Shown here piece by piece: positions 1 to 5,513 of a stretch of DNA of 7,436 nt (within the stretch, counting starts at the first letter, position 1; the number at the start of each line of letters is the position of its first letter). Origin of the DNA: JBBSDV01 sp038240335 (GTDB taxonomy: Bacteria > Chloroflexota > Dehalococcoidia > DSTF01 > JACRBR01); NCBI GenBank assembly GCA_038240335.1, contig JBBSDV010000155.1, forward strand, positions 1 through 7,436, in the 5' to 3' direction. The notes under the pieces are model-generated. The model searched no databases. It was not told the origin of the DNA and worked only from the letters and a program-made list of their open reading frames with translations. Both the position numbers and the translations under genes were made by a program.

Positions 1-1017
1 CTCTACCGGCTGCACGACGTGCGCGTGGGCGCCGACGTACGCGTCCGCACCCGCATCGAGCGCGGCCGTTGCCAGCTCGCGCTGCGTGTCGTTCGGCGTC
101 GCGATGTACTCATCGCCCGCGTGCGCGGCGACGACCACGAAATCCGCGCGCTGCCGAGCGTCGGCGATCGCGTCCCGCAGCCGCAGCGGCTCACAGATAG
201 CAATACCCGCCGCGGTCGAGGTAGCCGCCCACTGCTGGATCGAGAAGCCGGAGGCCTCATCTGGCGTCAGCGCGCAACCGACGAACGCCACTCGCAGCCC
301 GCGCGTCTCGACGATCGTGGCGCTCCACGCGTCGGCGTCCGATGCCCCTGCGCCAACATGCCGCACTGACGCGCCGTCGAGAGCGGCGATCGTGTCCGTG
401 AGCCCGATCGCGCCGTAATCGAGCGTGTGGTTGTTCGCCAGCGTGACCACGCTGATGCGTCCGGCGCGCAGCCCCGGAGCGAAGCGCGGCGGCGTCCGAA
501 AGTTGTACCCCTTCGGCCAAGCCTCACCGCGATCCGTAAGCGCACCCTCGAGGTTCGCGAAGCCGATTTCGCCGTCGATGAGCGGCGCAACGAGTGCGTA
601 CGGGTAGTCCGCGCCGTTGGTCTCCATCCGATCGACGACCTCGCGCGCGAGGCTAATGTCGCCCACCGCGCTGATCGTCACACTGTATCCGGCGGTGGAA
701 AAAGTTGGCGGAGTGACCCCACCGCCGGCGGTCGCCTCGCCGTCGCCGACGATCGGAAACTCGGTCTGGATCGGTGTCGCTGCCGAGGGTGAGGCTGCCG
801 CAGATTGCGCGGGCGCGACCGCCGAGACTGTCGGCGCGGGCGTCGCGGACCCATGTGCCGCGAGCGAGGCCGGGAAGGTCGTCGGATCGGGCGCCCCCGC
901 CTGCGATGCACAACCGCCGATCAGGGGCGCTAGCATCATCGCGAGAACGGTGATGAGGATCGCCGGCATCGCGCCCTTTGGCAACCGATCGCGCCTCGCG
1001 TTTCGGCCGAAAACCAT
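1..1017 (-). CDS. CapA-family (PGA_cap) lipoprotein, 3' end cut by window edge
   Basis: 339 codons are visible and the frame stays open at the left edge, so the C-terminus is missing. Residues 1-36 form a lipoprotein signal: a basic start (RNARRDR, K14), a hydrophobic stretch at 18-33, and lipobox IGG|C with Cys36. A low-complexity Ala/Pro/Ser/Thr linker follows (about 37-110), then the CapA metallophosphatase-like domain: AVGDISL (117-123), NLEG (155-158), TLANNHTLDYG (192-202), HAGDEY (299-304) and DAGADAYVGAHAHVVQ (321-336). The family includes the poly-gamma-glutamate capsule factor CapA and many uncharacterised surface proteins, so a capsule role is not shown here. The usual HWG.EY motif reads HAGDEY and GHHPH reads GAHAH. 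The ATG at 1017 is chosen because GGGA lies 6 nt upstream; an in-frame ATG at 969 would shorten the basic segment. It starts 43 nt after serA and is probably co-transcribed with it. Confidence 0.87.
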   Translation of the reverse strand, partial: MVFGRNARRDRLPKGAMPAILITVLAMMLAPLIGGCASQAGAPDPTTFPASLAAHGSATPAPTVSAVAPAQSAAASPSAATPIQTEFPIVGDGEATAGGGVTPPTFSTAGYSVTISAVGDISLAREVVDRMETNGADYPYALVAPLIDGEIGFANLEGALTDRGEAWPKGYNFRTPPRFAPGLRAGRISVVTLANNHTLDYGAIGLTDTIAALDGASVRHVGAGASDADAWSATIVETRGLRVAFVGCALTPDEASGFSIQQWAATSTAAGIAICEPLRLRDAIADARQRADFVVVAAHAGDEYIATPNDTQRELATAALDAGADAYVGAHAHVVQPVE

Positions 1018-1027
1018 CTGTCTTCCC

Positions 1028-1050
1028 TGTGGCCATCTGTGGATCGTCGC
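1028..1050. repeat. Interspersed repeat copy A (GTGGCCATCTGTGG type) in the serA/CapA gap
   Basis: The 20 bases at 1031-1050 (ggccatctgtggatcgtcgc) recur exactly at 7244-7263. The 15 bases at 1028-1042 also match the reverse complement of 7042-7056 with one mismatch. The element fills about half of the 43-nt gap between serA and the CapA-family gene and abuts the latter's RBS. Its nature is not known from this window alone. Confidence 0.6.
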
Positions 1051-1060
1051 GTCGATTCGG

Positions 1061-2647
1061 CTACGAGAACTGCGTGACCTGTGCCGAGAGGATGTTCGGG
1101 ATCGACGACAGCTTCTGCAGCAGCTCCGGTGTGACCGGATCGTCGATGCCGACGGCCATCAGCGCCTTGCCCCGCACCCCAGTGCGGCCGACGCGCATGA
1201 AGCTGATGTTGATGTCGTGCTCGCCGAGAAACGTGCCGACGGCACCGATCATTCCCGGCCGGTCCTGGTTCTCGAGCAGCAAGAGCCAGCCTTCACCGGG
1301 CGGAATGTCGACCCAAAAGTCGTTGACCTGCACGATGTGCGGACCATCATGCGCAAGCGTCGCCGTAACGTCCGTGCCGCCGCCGCTCGTGTGGATGTGG
1401 ACGCGGATCAGGTTCGCATAAACATCCTCCGCCGGCCCTTTGCGCTCGACGATCTTCATGCCGCGATTCTCGGCGATCAGGCTCGCATTCACGATCGTCA
1501 CGTTCTCTTCGGAGATCGGCGCGACGAGACCCTTGATCACCGCGGCCCGCAGCGCCGTCGTGTCATGCTGGCCGATCTCGCCGAGATATTCGATCTCGAT
1601 CGCGCCCATCTGCCCCGCCGTGAGTTGCATCGCCAGCGTCGCCGCCTTCGACGCGACGGCAATGTACGGTGCCAGCACGGTCATCGTCTCGGCGGCAATC
1701 ATCGGCGCGTTGACGGCGTACTGCGCCGGTTCGCCGCGGAGGATCGCGAGGATCTGCGCCGCGACGTCGACCGCCACGCGCTCCTGCGCCTCGGCCGTCG
1801 ACGCCCCAAGGTGCGGCGTGACGATGATCCGGTCGTGATGCAGGATCGGCGCCGCCATGTCCGGCGGCTCCTGCGGAAAGACATCGATCGCCGCCCCGGC
1901 GATGCGGCCGTCGTCGACTGCGCTCAGCAGTGCATCGATATCGATCAGGTCGCCCCGGGCGGTGTTGATTAGCCGCAGGGTGGGCTTCGCTTTCGCCAGC
2001 TGCTCATCGCCGATCAAGTGCTTCGTCTGCGCCGTGAGTACCGTGTGCAGCGACAGGAAGTCCGCCGCCGCAAGCACCGCATCAAGCGAGGGCGCAAGCT
2101 CCACGCCCAGCATCGCCGCCCGCTCCGGCGACACAAAGGGGTCGTAGGCGACGACCGCCATGTCGAGCCCCTTGGCGCGACGCGCGACCTCGGACCCAAC
2201 CTGCCCGAGCCCGACGATGCCCATCGTCTTGCCGCGCACCTCGACGCCGACGAACTGCGCGCGCTTCCACTCGCCGCGCTTCAACGAGGCGTTTGCGTCG
2301 GGGATGTGCCGCGCGAGCGATAGCATCAGCCCGACCGCGTGCTCCGCCGCCGAGATTGTGTTGCCGAGTGGCGCGTTCACGACGATGACGCCGCGCTCCG
2401 TCGCGGCGACGAGATCGATGTTGTCGACGCCGACACCGGCGCGCCCGACGGCCTGCAGCTGCTTGCCGGCGGCGAAGACCTCCGCCGTCACCTTCGTCTC
2501 GCTGCGCACGACGAGTGCGTGGTACTCCGGGATGATCCGCAGCAACTCGTCAAGCGGCAGCCCGGTGCGCACGTCGACCTCAGCCTCGCGCATCAAAATG
2601 TCGATGCCGTCCTGCGCGATGGGGTCAGCGACGAGGATCTTCTTCAT
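1061..2647 (-). CDS. serA: D-3-phosphoglycerate dehydrogenase, long form with ASB and ACT domains
   Basis: A 528-residue cytosolic enzyme that oxidises 3-phosphoglycerate to 3-phosphohydroxypyruvate with NAD+, the first step of phosphorylated serine synthesis. The split substrate domain (1-100 and about 285-315) surrounds a Rossmann domain with GIVGLGQVG (143-151). Family catalytic residues are present: Arg231 in INTARGDLID, Glu260 in DVFPQEPP and His279 in TPHLGAST. An allosteric substrate-binding-type domain (about 316-446) and a C-terminal ACT domain (about 455-528, ENQDRPGMIGAVGTFLGEHD) follow, which is the full architecture and length of the Mycobacterium/Bacillus type. The ACT domain implies feedback control by serine, as known for the family. 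No strong RBS precedes the ATG (ctctttga-ATG), but translation starts cleanly at MKKILVADPI. It lies 65 nt after the aminotransferase gene, so the two are probably translated from one transcript. Confidence 0.97.
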   Translation of the reverse strand: MKKILVADPIAQDGIDILMREAEVDVRTGLPLDELLRIIPEYHALVVRSETKVTAEVFAAGKQLQAVGRAGVGVDNIDLVAATERGVIVVNAPLGNTISAAEHAVGLMLSLARHIPDANASLKRGEWKRAQFVGVEVRGKTMGIVGLGQVGSEVARRAKGLDMAVVAYDPFVSPERAAMLGVELAPSLDAVLAAADFLSLHTVLTAQTKHLIGDEQLAKAKPTLRLINTARGDLIDIDALLSAVDDGRIAGAAIDVFPQEPPDMAAPILHHDRIIVTPHLGASTAEAQERVAVDVAAQILAILRGEPAQYAVNAPMIAAETMTVLAPYIAVASKAATLAMQLTAGQMGAIEIEYLGEIGQHDTTALRAAVIKGLVAPISEENVTIVNASLIAENRGMKIVERKGPAEDVYANLIRVHIHTSGGGTDVTATLAHDGPHIVQVNDFWVDIPPGEGWLLLLENQDRPGMIGAVGTFLGEHDINISFMRVGRTGVRGKALMAVGIDDPVTPELLQKLSSIPNILSAQVTQFS

Positions 2648-2654
2648 TCAAAGA

Positions 2655-2693
2655 GAGTATCGAGGCACCCCCCGTAGGGACAGGTTCATACTC
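2655..2693 (-). promoter_or_regulatory. Small inverted repeat in the aminotransferase-serA gap
   Basis: Six-base arms gagtat (2655-2660) and atactc (2688-2693) are perfect inverted repeats, and a smaller CCC...GGG pairing lies inside. The structure would sit in the RNA just upstream of serA and ends 8 nt before its start codon. No T-tract follows, so it is not a terminator. An effect on serA translation or mRNA stability is only a possibility. Confidence 0.2.
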
Positions 2694-2712
2694 GGCTACA
2701 ACGGCCCACCAG

Positions 2713-3828
2713 TTACCGCGCAGCGGCAACCGGCGCACCGAAGCCAACGCGCGGCAGCGCCAGCTTCAGCGCATCGAGGCACGCCTGGAGGTCCGCCTCT
2801 GTGACGAGACCGAGGTGCCCGATGCGGAAGATCTTGCCCGTGAGCGAGCCCTGACCGCCCGCGAGCACGGTGTTGTACTCGGTCCGCATCATCTTGTTGA
2901 GCGCCGGTCCATCGACGCCGTCCGGCACCCACACGGACGTCACGGTGTTCGAAGCAACGCTCTCGTCGGCGAGCAGCTTGAGGCCGAGTGCTCTGACGCC
3001 GTCGCGCGTGAACTTGCCTAGTCGCGCATGGCGGGTGTGGATGTTCGCGAGCCCCTCATCGAGCAGCTTCTTGATCGCCACGTCCATCGCGAAATACACC
3101 GAGACGGCCGGCGTCCACGGCGTCTGCCCCTTTTCGAGGTAGCCCTTCGCCTTCTTGTAATCGAAGTAGTAGCGCGGGATGCGCGCCTCGTTGGCAGCTG
3201 CCCACGCCCGCTTGCTCACCGCCACCATCGCCATCCCGGGCGGCACCATCCACCCCTTCTGCGAGCCTGTAAAGACCACGTCCAGATCCCATGCGTCGAT
3301 CGGCAGCGGCACCGAGCCGAGGCTGCTGATCGCATCGACGAGGATGAGGATGTCCGGACGCACGCCGCGGATTGCGTTCGCGATGGCTTCGAGGTCGTTC
3401 GTGACGCCCGTCGAGGTCTCGTTGTGCGTCACCATGACGGCCTTGAACGACGGATCCTTGCGCAGCGCTTCCGCAACTTCGTCCGGATTCGCCGCCGTGC
3501 CGAGGTCGAATGAGAGCTTCTGGACGTCGACCCCGTACGTAGTCGCAATGTCGGCGAAGCGGTCGCCAAAGACACCGATCGAGACGACAAGCGCACGGTC
3601 GCCTGGCGACAGCGTGTTGACCACAGCCGCCTCGAGCGCCCCCGTGCCGGCCGATGTCAGCGTCAAGACGTCGTTCTTCGTCTCGAACATCGTCTGCAAA
3701 CCCGACGTGATTCGCTCCATAATCCCTGCGAACTCGGGCCCGCGGTGGTTGATCATCTGCCGCGACATCGCTTGCAGGACGTCGTCGGGGCAGGGCGTGG
3801 GGCCGGGGATGCGCAGATTCACAGTCAC
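2713..3828 (-). CDS. Class V PLP aminotransferase (alanine-glyoxylate / serine-pyruvate family), possible phosphoserine transaminase
   Basis: A 371-residue fold-type I PLP enzyme of aminotransferase class V. It opens with the family signature RIPGPTPCPDDVLQAM (6-21) and INHRGPEF (26-33). Cofactor-site motifs follow: TSAGTGALEAAV (58-69), NETSTG (136-141), VDAISSLGS (164-172) with Asp165, and SGSQKGW-like TGSQKGWMVPPGMA (187-200) with Lys191 as the Schiff-base lysine. Arg335 in FRIGHLG is placed to hold the substrate carboxylate. The length is normal. The GTG start at 3828 is supported by AAAGGAG 7 nt upstream. Family members transfer amino groups between alanine, serine, glyoxylate and related acids. 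Because the next gene is serA and no SerC is present, use of 3-phosphohydroxypyruvate as acceptor is a reasonable inference. A photorespiration-like or purine-linked glyoxylate role remains possible. Confidence 0.95.
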   Translation of the reverse strand: MTVNLRIPGPTPCPDDVLQAMSRQMINHRGPEFAGIMERITSGLQTMFETKNDVLTLTSAGTGALEAAVVNTLSPGDRALVVSIGVFGDRFADIATTYGVDVQKLSFDLGTAANPDEVAEALRKDPSFKAVMVTHNETSTGVTNDLEAIANAIRGVRPDILILVDAISSLGSVPLPIDAWDLDVVFTGSQKGWMVPPGMAMVAVSKRAWAAANEARIPRYYFDYKKAKGYLEKGQTPWTPAVSVYFAMDVAIKKLLDEGLANIHTRHARLGKFTRDGVRALGLKLLADESVASNTVTSVWVPDGVDGPALNKMMRTEYNTVLAGGQGSLTGKIFRIGHLGLVTEADLQACLDALKLALPRVGFGAPVAAAR

Positions 3829-3897
3829 GAAGAGGCTCCTTTGTCGGGGAAGAGAGGCGACGGACGTGGATTGTGCCCGTCGTCACGAGTTCGCTAC

Positions 3898-3927
3898 ATG
3901 ATAGTCAGACCGCCTGGCCCCGATCAA
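3898..3927 (-). promoter_or_regulatory. Candidate sigma70-type promoter for the aminotransferase-serA-CapA operon
   Basis: On the minus strand, TTGATC (3922-3927) and TATCAT (3898-3903) are separated by 18 nt. Each matches the consensus -35 and -10 boxes well for such GC-rich DNA. The -10 box lies about 70 nt upstream of the GTG start at 3828, and a pilin terminator-like hairpin ends just before the promoter, so this is the natural start of the operon. The promoter is not shown experimentally. Confidence 0.5.
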
Positions 3928-4007
3928 GGATTCGGAACCGGCGCAAATGGCGGGCATGGCTCCGCGACAGCGAGTGGCTCTCATCACCTTTGCTCGCGAG
4001 CGTGCAG

Positions 4008-4034
4008 AAGAGGCACCCGCATAGAGTGCCCCTT
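4008..4034 (-). terminator. Terminator-like hairpin after the 4065-4298 pilin
   Basis: On the minus strand, AAGGGGCAC pairs with GTGCCTCTT around a 9-nt loop, nine pairs including one G-U. On the plus strand the same position is an A-C mismatch, which supports the minus-strand reading. It lies 30 nt past the pilin stop codon. The T-tract after it is weak (CTTCTGC), so termination may be partial. Confidence 0.5.
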
Positions 4035-4064
4035 GACGCCTGCGCTTTGGCCCGCCGAATCGTC

Positions 4065-4298
4065 CTAGCTGCAGCCAGTCGTCGTGCCATTGAGGCAGTT
4101 CGACGCGGAGTTGAATGCTCCCGTAATTGCGTCGCGGAACGCGATACCTGCTGCCACGACGACCGCAACGGCGATCACCGCCATGATCAGGCCGTACTCG
4201 GCGAGTGTCTGGCCTTCTTCGTCCTTCACCGCGGACTCGATCGTCTGACCGAGCGTCTTTAGCGCGACGAAGAGTCGCAGTGCCAACGTGCTTACCAT
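4065..4298 (-). CDS. Flp family type IVb pilin (pilin 1)
   Basis: A 77-residue prepilin of the Flp/Fap family. The 29-residue leader ends at KDEEG29, followed by mature Q30-TLAEY with the Flp-specific Glu34-Tyr35 pair at mature positions 5-6. A hydrophobic helix of about 20 residues (36-54) and a short tail with Cys68 and Cys76 follow. A prepilin peptidase (TadV/CpaA type) would be expected to cut after Gly29, and the mature 48-residue subunit would then assemble into Tad/Flp pili at the cell surface. None of that machinery is in the window. GGAGG lies 6 nt before the ATG. It is about 78% identical by eye to pilin 3 (4952-5185) and differs mainly in the leader, so a duplication is likely. A candidate operator palindrome and a stem-loop lie upstream. 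Confidence 0.95.
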   Translation of the reverse strand: MVSTLALRLFVALKTLGQTIESAVKDEEGQTLAEYGLIMAVIAVAVVVAAGIAFRDAITGAFNSASNCLNGTTTGCS

Positions 4299-4328
4299 CC
4301 TCTACCTCCCCAGGAACTCCGCTCCGCG

Positions 4329-4370
4329 CGGCGCCGATACTCTGCCGCTCTCGAGGGGAGAACGGCGCCG
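4329..4370 (-). repeat. Repeated self-complementary octamer CGGCGCCG upstream of pilin 1
   Basis: The octamer CGGCGCCG, its own reverse complement, occurs at 4329-4336 and 4363-4370, separated by 26 nt that include CTCGAG. The two copies can pair with each other into an 8-bp stem in the leader of pilin 1, ending about 30 nt before its start codon. They could equally be two protein-binding half-sites. Confidence 0.35.
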
Positions 4371-4394
4371 GCCCGCTGCGGTGGCCGGGTGAGT

Positions 4395-4415
4395 GCGACG
4401 TCGACTCGACGTCGC
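4395..4415. promoter_or_regulatory. Perfect palindrome with 10-bp arms, candidate operator of pilin 1
   Basis: The arms GCGACGTCGA and TCGACGTCGC flank a single central base, giving 21 bp of perfect dyad symmetry. It begins 2 nt downstream (minus-strand sense) of the TATAGA/TTTATA patch, so it would overlap a start site used there. A one-base centre is unfavourable for an RNA hairpin and typical of dimeric repressor or activator sites. It lies about 97 nt upstream of the pilin 1 start codon. Confidence 0.45.
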
Positions 4416-4583
4416 CTCTATAAACGCGGCGGCATTTGGTTCGTTGCATTGAACTTGGGAGCGAGTGCGCGCGGCTGCGCTTGTAGAGATGTGTTCTTGT
4501 GGAGATTAAAGGAAGTTCGTCTACGGATGGACAGTCAGTCCTGCCTCGGCGATCTTCCGGACCGGCGTAGAAGCGACAGCAAG

Positions 4584-4611
4584 AAGGGGCTGTCCCTGGG
4601 GACAACCCCTT
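4584..4611 (-). terminator. Intrinsic terminator-like hairpin after pilin 2
   Basis: On the minus strand AAGGGGTTGTCCC pairs with GGGACAGCCCCTT, 13 pairs with one G-U that becomes a C-A mismatch on the plus strand. The loop is very small. It starts 23 nt after the stop codon of pilin 2. The following CTTGCTGT is only moderately T-rich, so read-through toward pilin 1 is possible. Confidence 0.6.
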
Positions 4612-4634
4612 CGTCACGAACCGTGCCATGGTCG

Positions 4635-4862
4635 CTAGCGGCAAACGCCGACGTTGCCTGCGCCGTTGATGCAGTTTGTTGCGCTCGAAAATGAACCAGC
4701 GATTGCGTCGCGGAACGCGACGCCTGCCGCAACGATGACGGCTACGGCGATTACGGCCATGATCAGGCCGTACTCCGCCAACGTCTGGCCTCGCTCATCG
4801 TCGAATCGCTTCGAGAACAACGTCTGCATGGCCACGAGGGCTCGCAGGATGCAATCGTTCAT
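4635..4862 (-). CDS. Flp family type IVb pilin (pilin 2)
   Basis: A 75-residue Flp prepilin and the most divergent of the three. The leader of 25 residues ends in DDERG25 and contains Cys4. The mature part begins Q26-TLAEY (Glu30, Tyr31), continues in the hydrophobic stretch LIMAVIAVAVIVAAGVAF (33-50), and ends in a tail with Cys64 and Cys74 spaced by nine residues, against seven in the other two pilins. It is expected to be processed by a prepilin peptidase and built into a Flp/Tad pilus as a major or minor subunit; which one cannot be told. The ATG at 4862 is preceded by GGGGGGA 8 nt upstream. Only 89 nt separate it from pilin 3, and a strong terminator lies in that gap, so its expression probably depends on read-through or on a promoter squeezed into the remaining space. 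Confidence 0.94.
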   Translation of the reverse strand: MNDCILRALVAMQTLFSKRFDDERGQTLAEYGLIMAVIAVAVIVAAGVAFRDAIAGSFSSATNCINGAGNVGVCR

Positions 4863-4875
4863 GATCTTCGTCCCC

Positions 4876-4891
4876 CCGGAATGAACTCCGG
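4876..4891 (-). promoter_or_regulatory. Small hairpin overlapping the pilin 2 RBS region
   Basis: CCGGA (4876-4880) and TCCGG (4887-4891) form a 5-bp inverted repeat with a 6-nt loop. On the minus strand its 3' arm runs into the G-rich ribosome binding site of pilin 2 (4872-4877). It could reduce access of ribosomes. The stem is short, so this is weak evidence. Confidence 0.22.
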
Positions 4892-4896
4892 CTTCG

Positions 4897-4930
4897 AAAG
4901 AAAGGAGCGCCCGGAACCTCCGAGCGCTCC
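4897..4930 (-). terminator. Rho-independent terminator after pilin 3
   Basis: GGAGCGC (4904-4910) pairs with GCGCTCC (4924-4930). Inside, CGGA pairs with TCCG around a 3-nt loop after a single mismatch. On the minus strand the hairpin is followed directly by TTTCTTTC. It starts 21 nt after the stop codon of pilin 3. This is the best of the three pilin terminators. Confidence 0.85.
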
Positions 4931-4951
4931 CATCTCTTCGTGCTTGACTGC

Positions 4952-5185
4952 TTAGGAGCAGCCGGTCGTCGTGCCGTTGAGGCAGTTCGACGCCTTGTTG
5001 AAGGAACCGACGATGGCGTTCCGGAACGCAACACCGGCGGCAACCACGACGGCGACGGCGATGACGGCCATGATCAGACCGTACTCGGCGAGAGTCTGGC
5101 CTTCCTCGTCCTTCATCTTCGACTCGATCGAGTGAGCGACGCTCGAGAGAGCGACAAACACGCGCAGAGCCAGCTGGTTCAGCAT
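4952..5185 (-). CDS. Flp family type IVb pilin (pilin 3)
   Basis: A 77-residue Flp prepilin, first in the transcriptional order of the three. The leader ends at MKDEEG29; the mature subunit starts Q30-TLAEY with Glu34 and Tyr35, has a hydrophobic helix (36-54), and ends with Cys68 and Cys76 in SNCLNGTTTGCS. Residues 25-51 are identical to pilin 1, and only 5 of the 48 mature residues differ. The ATG at 5185 is chosen because a run of G (aaGGGGG) sits 8 nt upstream and the leader length then equals that of pilin 1. The frame remains open upstream to 5311, but that extension has a biased Arg/Ser/Thr composition and would bury the leader. A strong terminator follows, so it may be transcribed alone and be the most abundant subunit. 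The export machinery must lie elsewhere. Confidence 0.95.
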   Translation of the reverse strand: MLNQLALRVFVALSSVAHSIESKMKDEEGQTLAEYGLIMAVIAVAVVVAAGVAFRNAIVGSFNKASNCLNGTTTGCS

Positions 5186-5210
5186 TTCCGATTCCCCCTT
5201 CAGAGAACTA

Positions 5211-5395
5211 CCCGCTCGAGGGCTGCGGGATGAATGTCGGTGTCTGTCACTACGGGTGGCAGACGTCGTCCGGCCCTCGACAGTCGGACGTGCTCCCGGC
5301 ATCTTCACCATCCGGCGGGGGATCGTGCTGCTGCCTGTCGCATTAAGAGATTCGTCACGTACGGGAGCACCTGTAGGGGTTTCTCCTACTTTTTT
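5211..5395 (+). ncRNA. Candidate structured RNA (or leader) ending in an intrinsic terminator
   Basis: Four helices line up on the plus strand in this 328-nt gap. They are: CCCGC/GCGGG (5211-5229); a 13-pair stem 5238-5250 with 5256-5268 and a 5-nt loop; a perfect 9-bp stem GTGCTCCCG (5290-5298) with CGGGAGCAC (5362-5370); and the terminator hairpin at 5373-5395. The 13-pair stem contains three G-U pairs and the terminator one. All four become A-C mismatches on the minus strand, so the fold favours plus-strand RNA. AGCAC recurs at 5366-5370 and 5396-5400, so GTGCT at 5290 has two possible partners. No known RNA family is recognised. It could be an independent small RNA opposite the pilin 3 leader, or a transcription attenuator for the membrane protein gene that begins 118 nt later. 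No clear promoter is visible; it would have to lie near the pilin 3 RBS. Confidence 0.4.
5373..5395 (+). terminator. Intrinsic terminator on the plus strand
   Basis: GTAGGGG (5373-5379) pairs with CTCCTAC (5383-5389) around a TTT loop, with one G-U, followed directly by six T (5390-5395). No plus-strand protein gene lies upstream of it, so it must end a noncoding transcript or act as an attenuator. The same palindrome might alternatively serve as an operator for the minus-strand pilin promoter. Confidence 0.65.
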
Positions 5396-5416
5396 AGCAC
5401 TTTGTTTACAACTTGA
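5390..5416. promoter_or_regulatory. AT-rich patch in the divergent pilin 3 / membrane protein region
   Basis: This is one of the most AT-rich stretches of the window and lies between two divergent genes. It includes TTTACA (5405-5410) and TTGACG (5413-5418) on the plus strand, and TAAAAA (5391-5396) on the minus strand. TTGACG is a good -35 box, but no convincing -10 follows at 16-18 nt; for the minus strand no good -35 pairs with TAAAAA. Promoter activity is plausible by position only. Confidence 0.25.
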
Positions 5417-5513
5417 CGCCCGCTTCGTTCTGCCCCGGATCGTGTCGTGTCTGCATCTGCGCCGTTCGAGAGCGTCTACCGATACCTACAAGGACATTCG
5501 GTCCTAGGAAGCG

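Larger units (their letters stand above)
4299..4634. other. 336-nt gap between pilin 2 and pilin 1
   Basis: No coding region is supported here. It holds, in minus-strand order, the hairpin after pilin 2 (4584-4611), about 160 nt without recognisable signals, an AT-rich TTTATA patch at 4418-4423, a perfect palindrome (4395-4415), and a repeated self-complementary octamer (4329-4370) in the probable 5' untranslated region of pilin 1. TTTATA could be a -10 box, but no acceptable -35 hexamer is visible upstream of it. No remnant of a fourth pilin was found. Confidence 0.6.

Noticed and set aside
617..1972. Long plus-strand open frame of about 450 codons
   Set aside because: It lies antisense to the CapA-family gene and serA, both of which have clear family motifs. 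Its Arg/Asp/His-rich product is the usual shadow of GC-rich coding DNA.
3056..3886. Minus-strand open frame of about 276 codons overlapping the aminotransferase
   Set aside because: Arg/His/Gly-rich product in another frame of the aminotransferase gene, with no recognisable domain.
3883..4644. Minus-strand open frame of about 253 codons across pilin 1 and both flanking gaps
   Set aside because: It covers the operator-like palindrome, two terminator hairpins and the pilin in another frame. Composition is not protein-like.
5186..5311. N-terminal extension of pilin 3 to an upstream ATG
   Set aside because: The ATG at 5185 has a good RBS and gives the same 29-residue leader as pilin 1. The extension would place about 40 biased residues before the leader.
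5413..5441. TTGACG as a -35 box for the membrane protein gene
   Set aside because: No -10-like hexamer is found 16-18 nt downstream, so the promoter call was kept at low confidence within the AT-rich patch.
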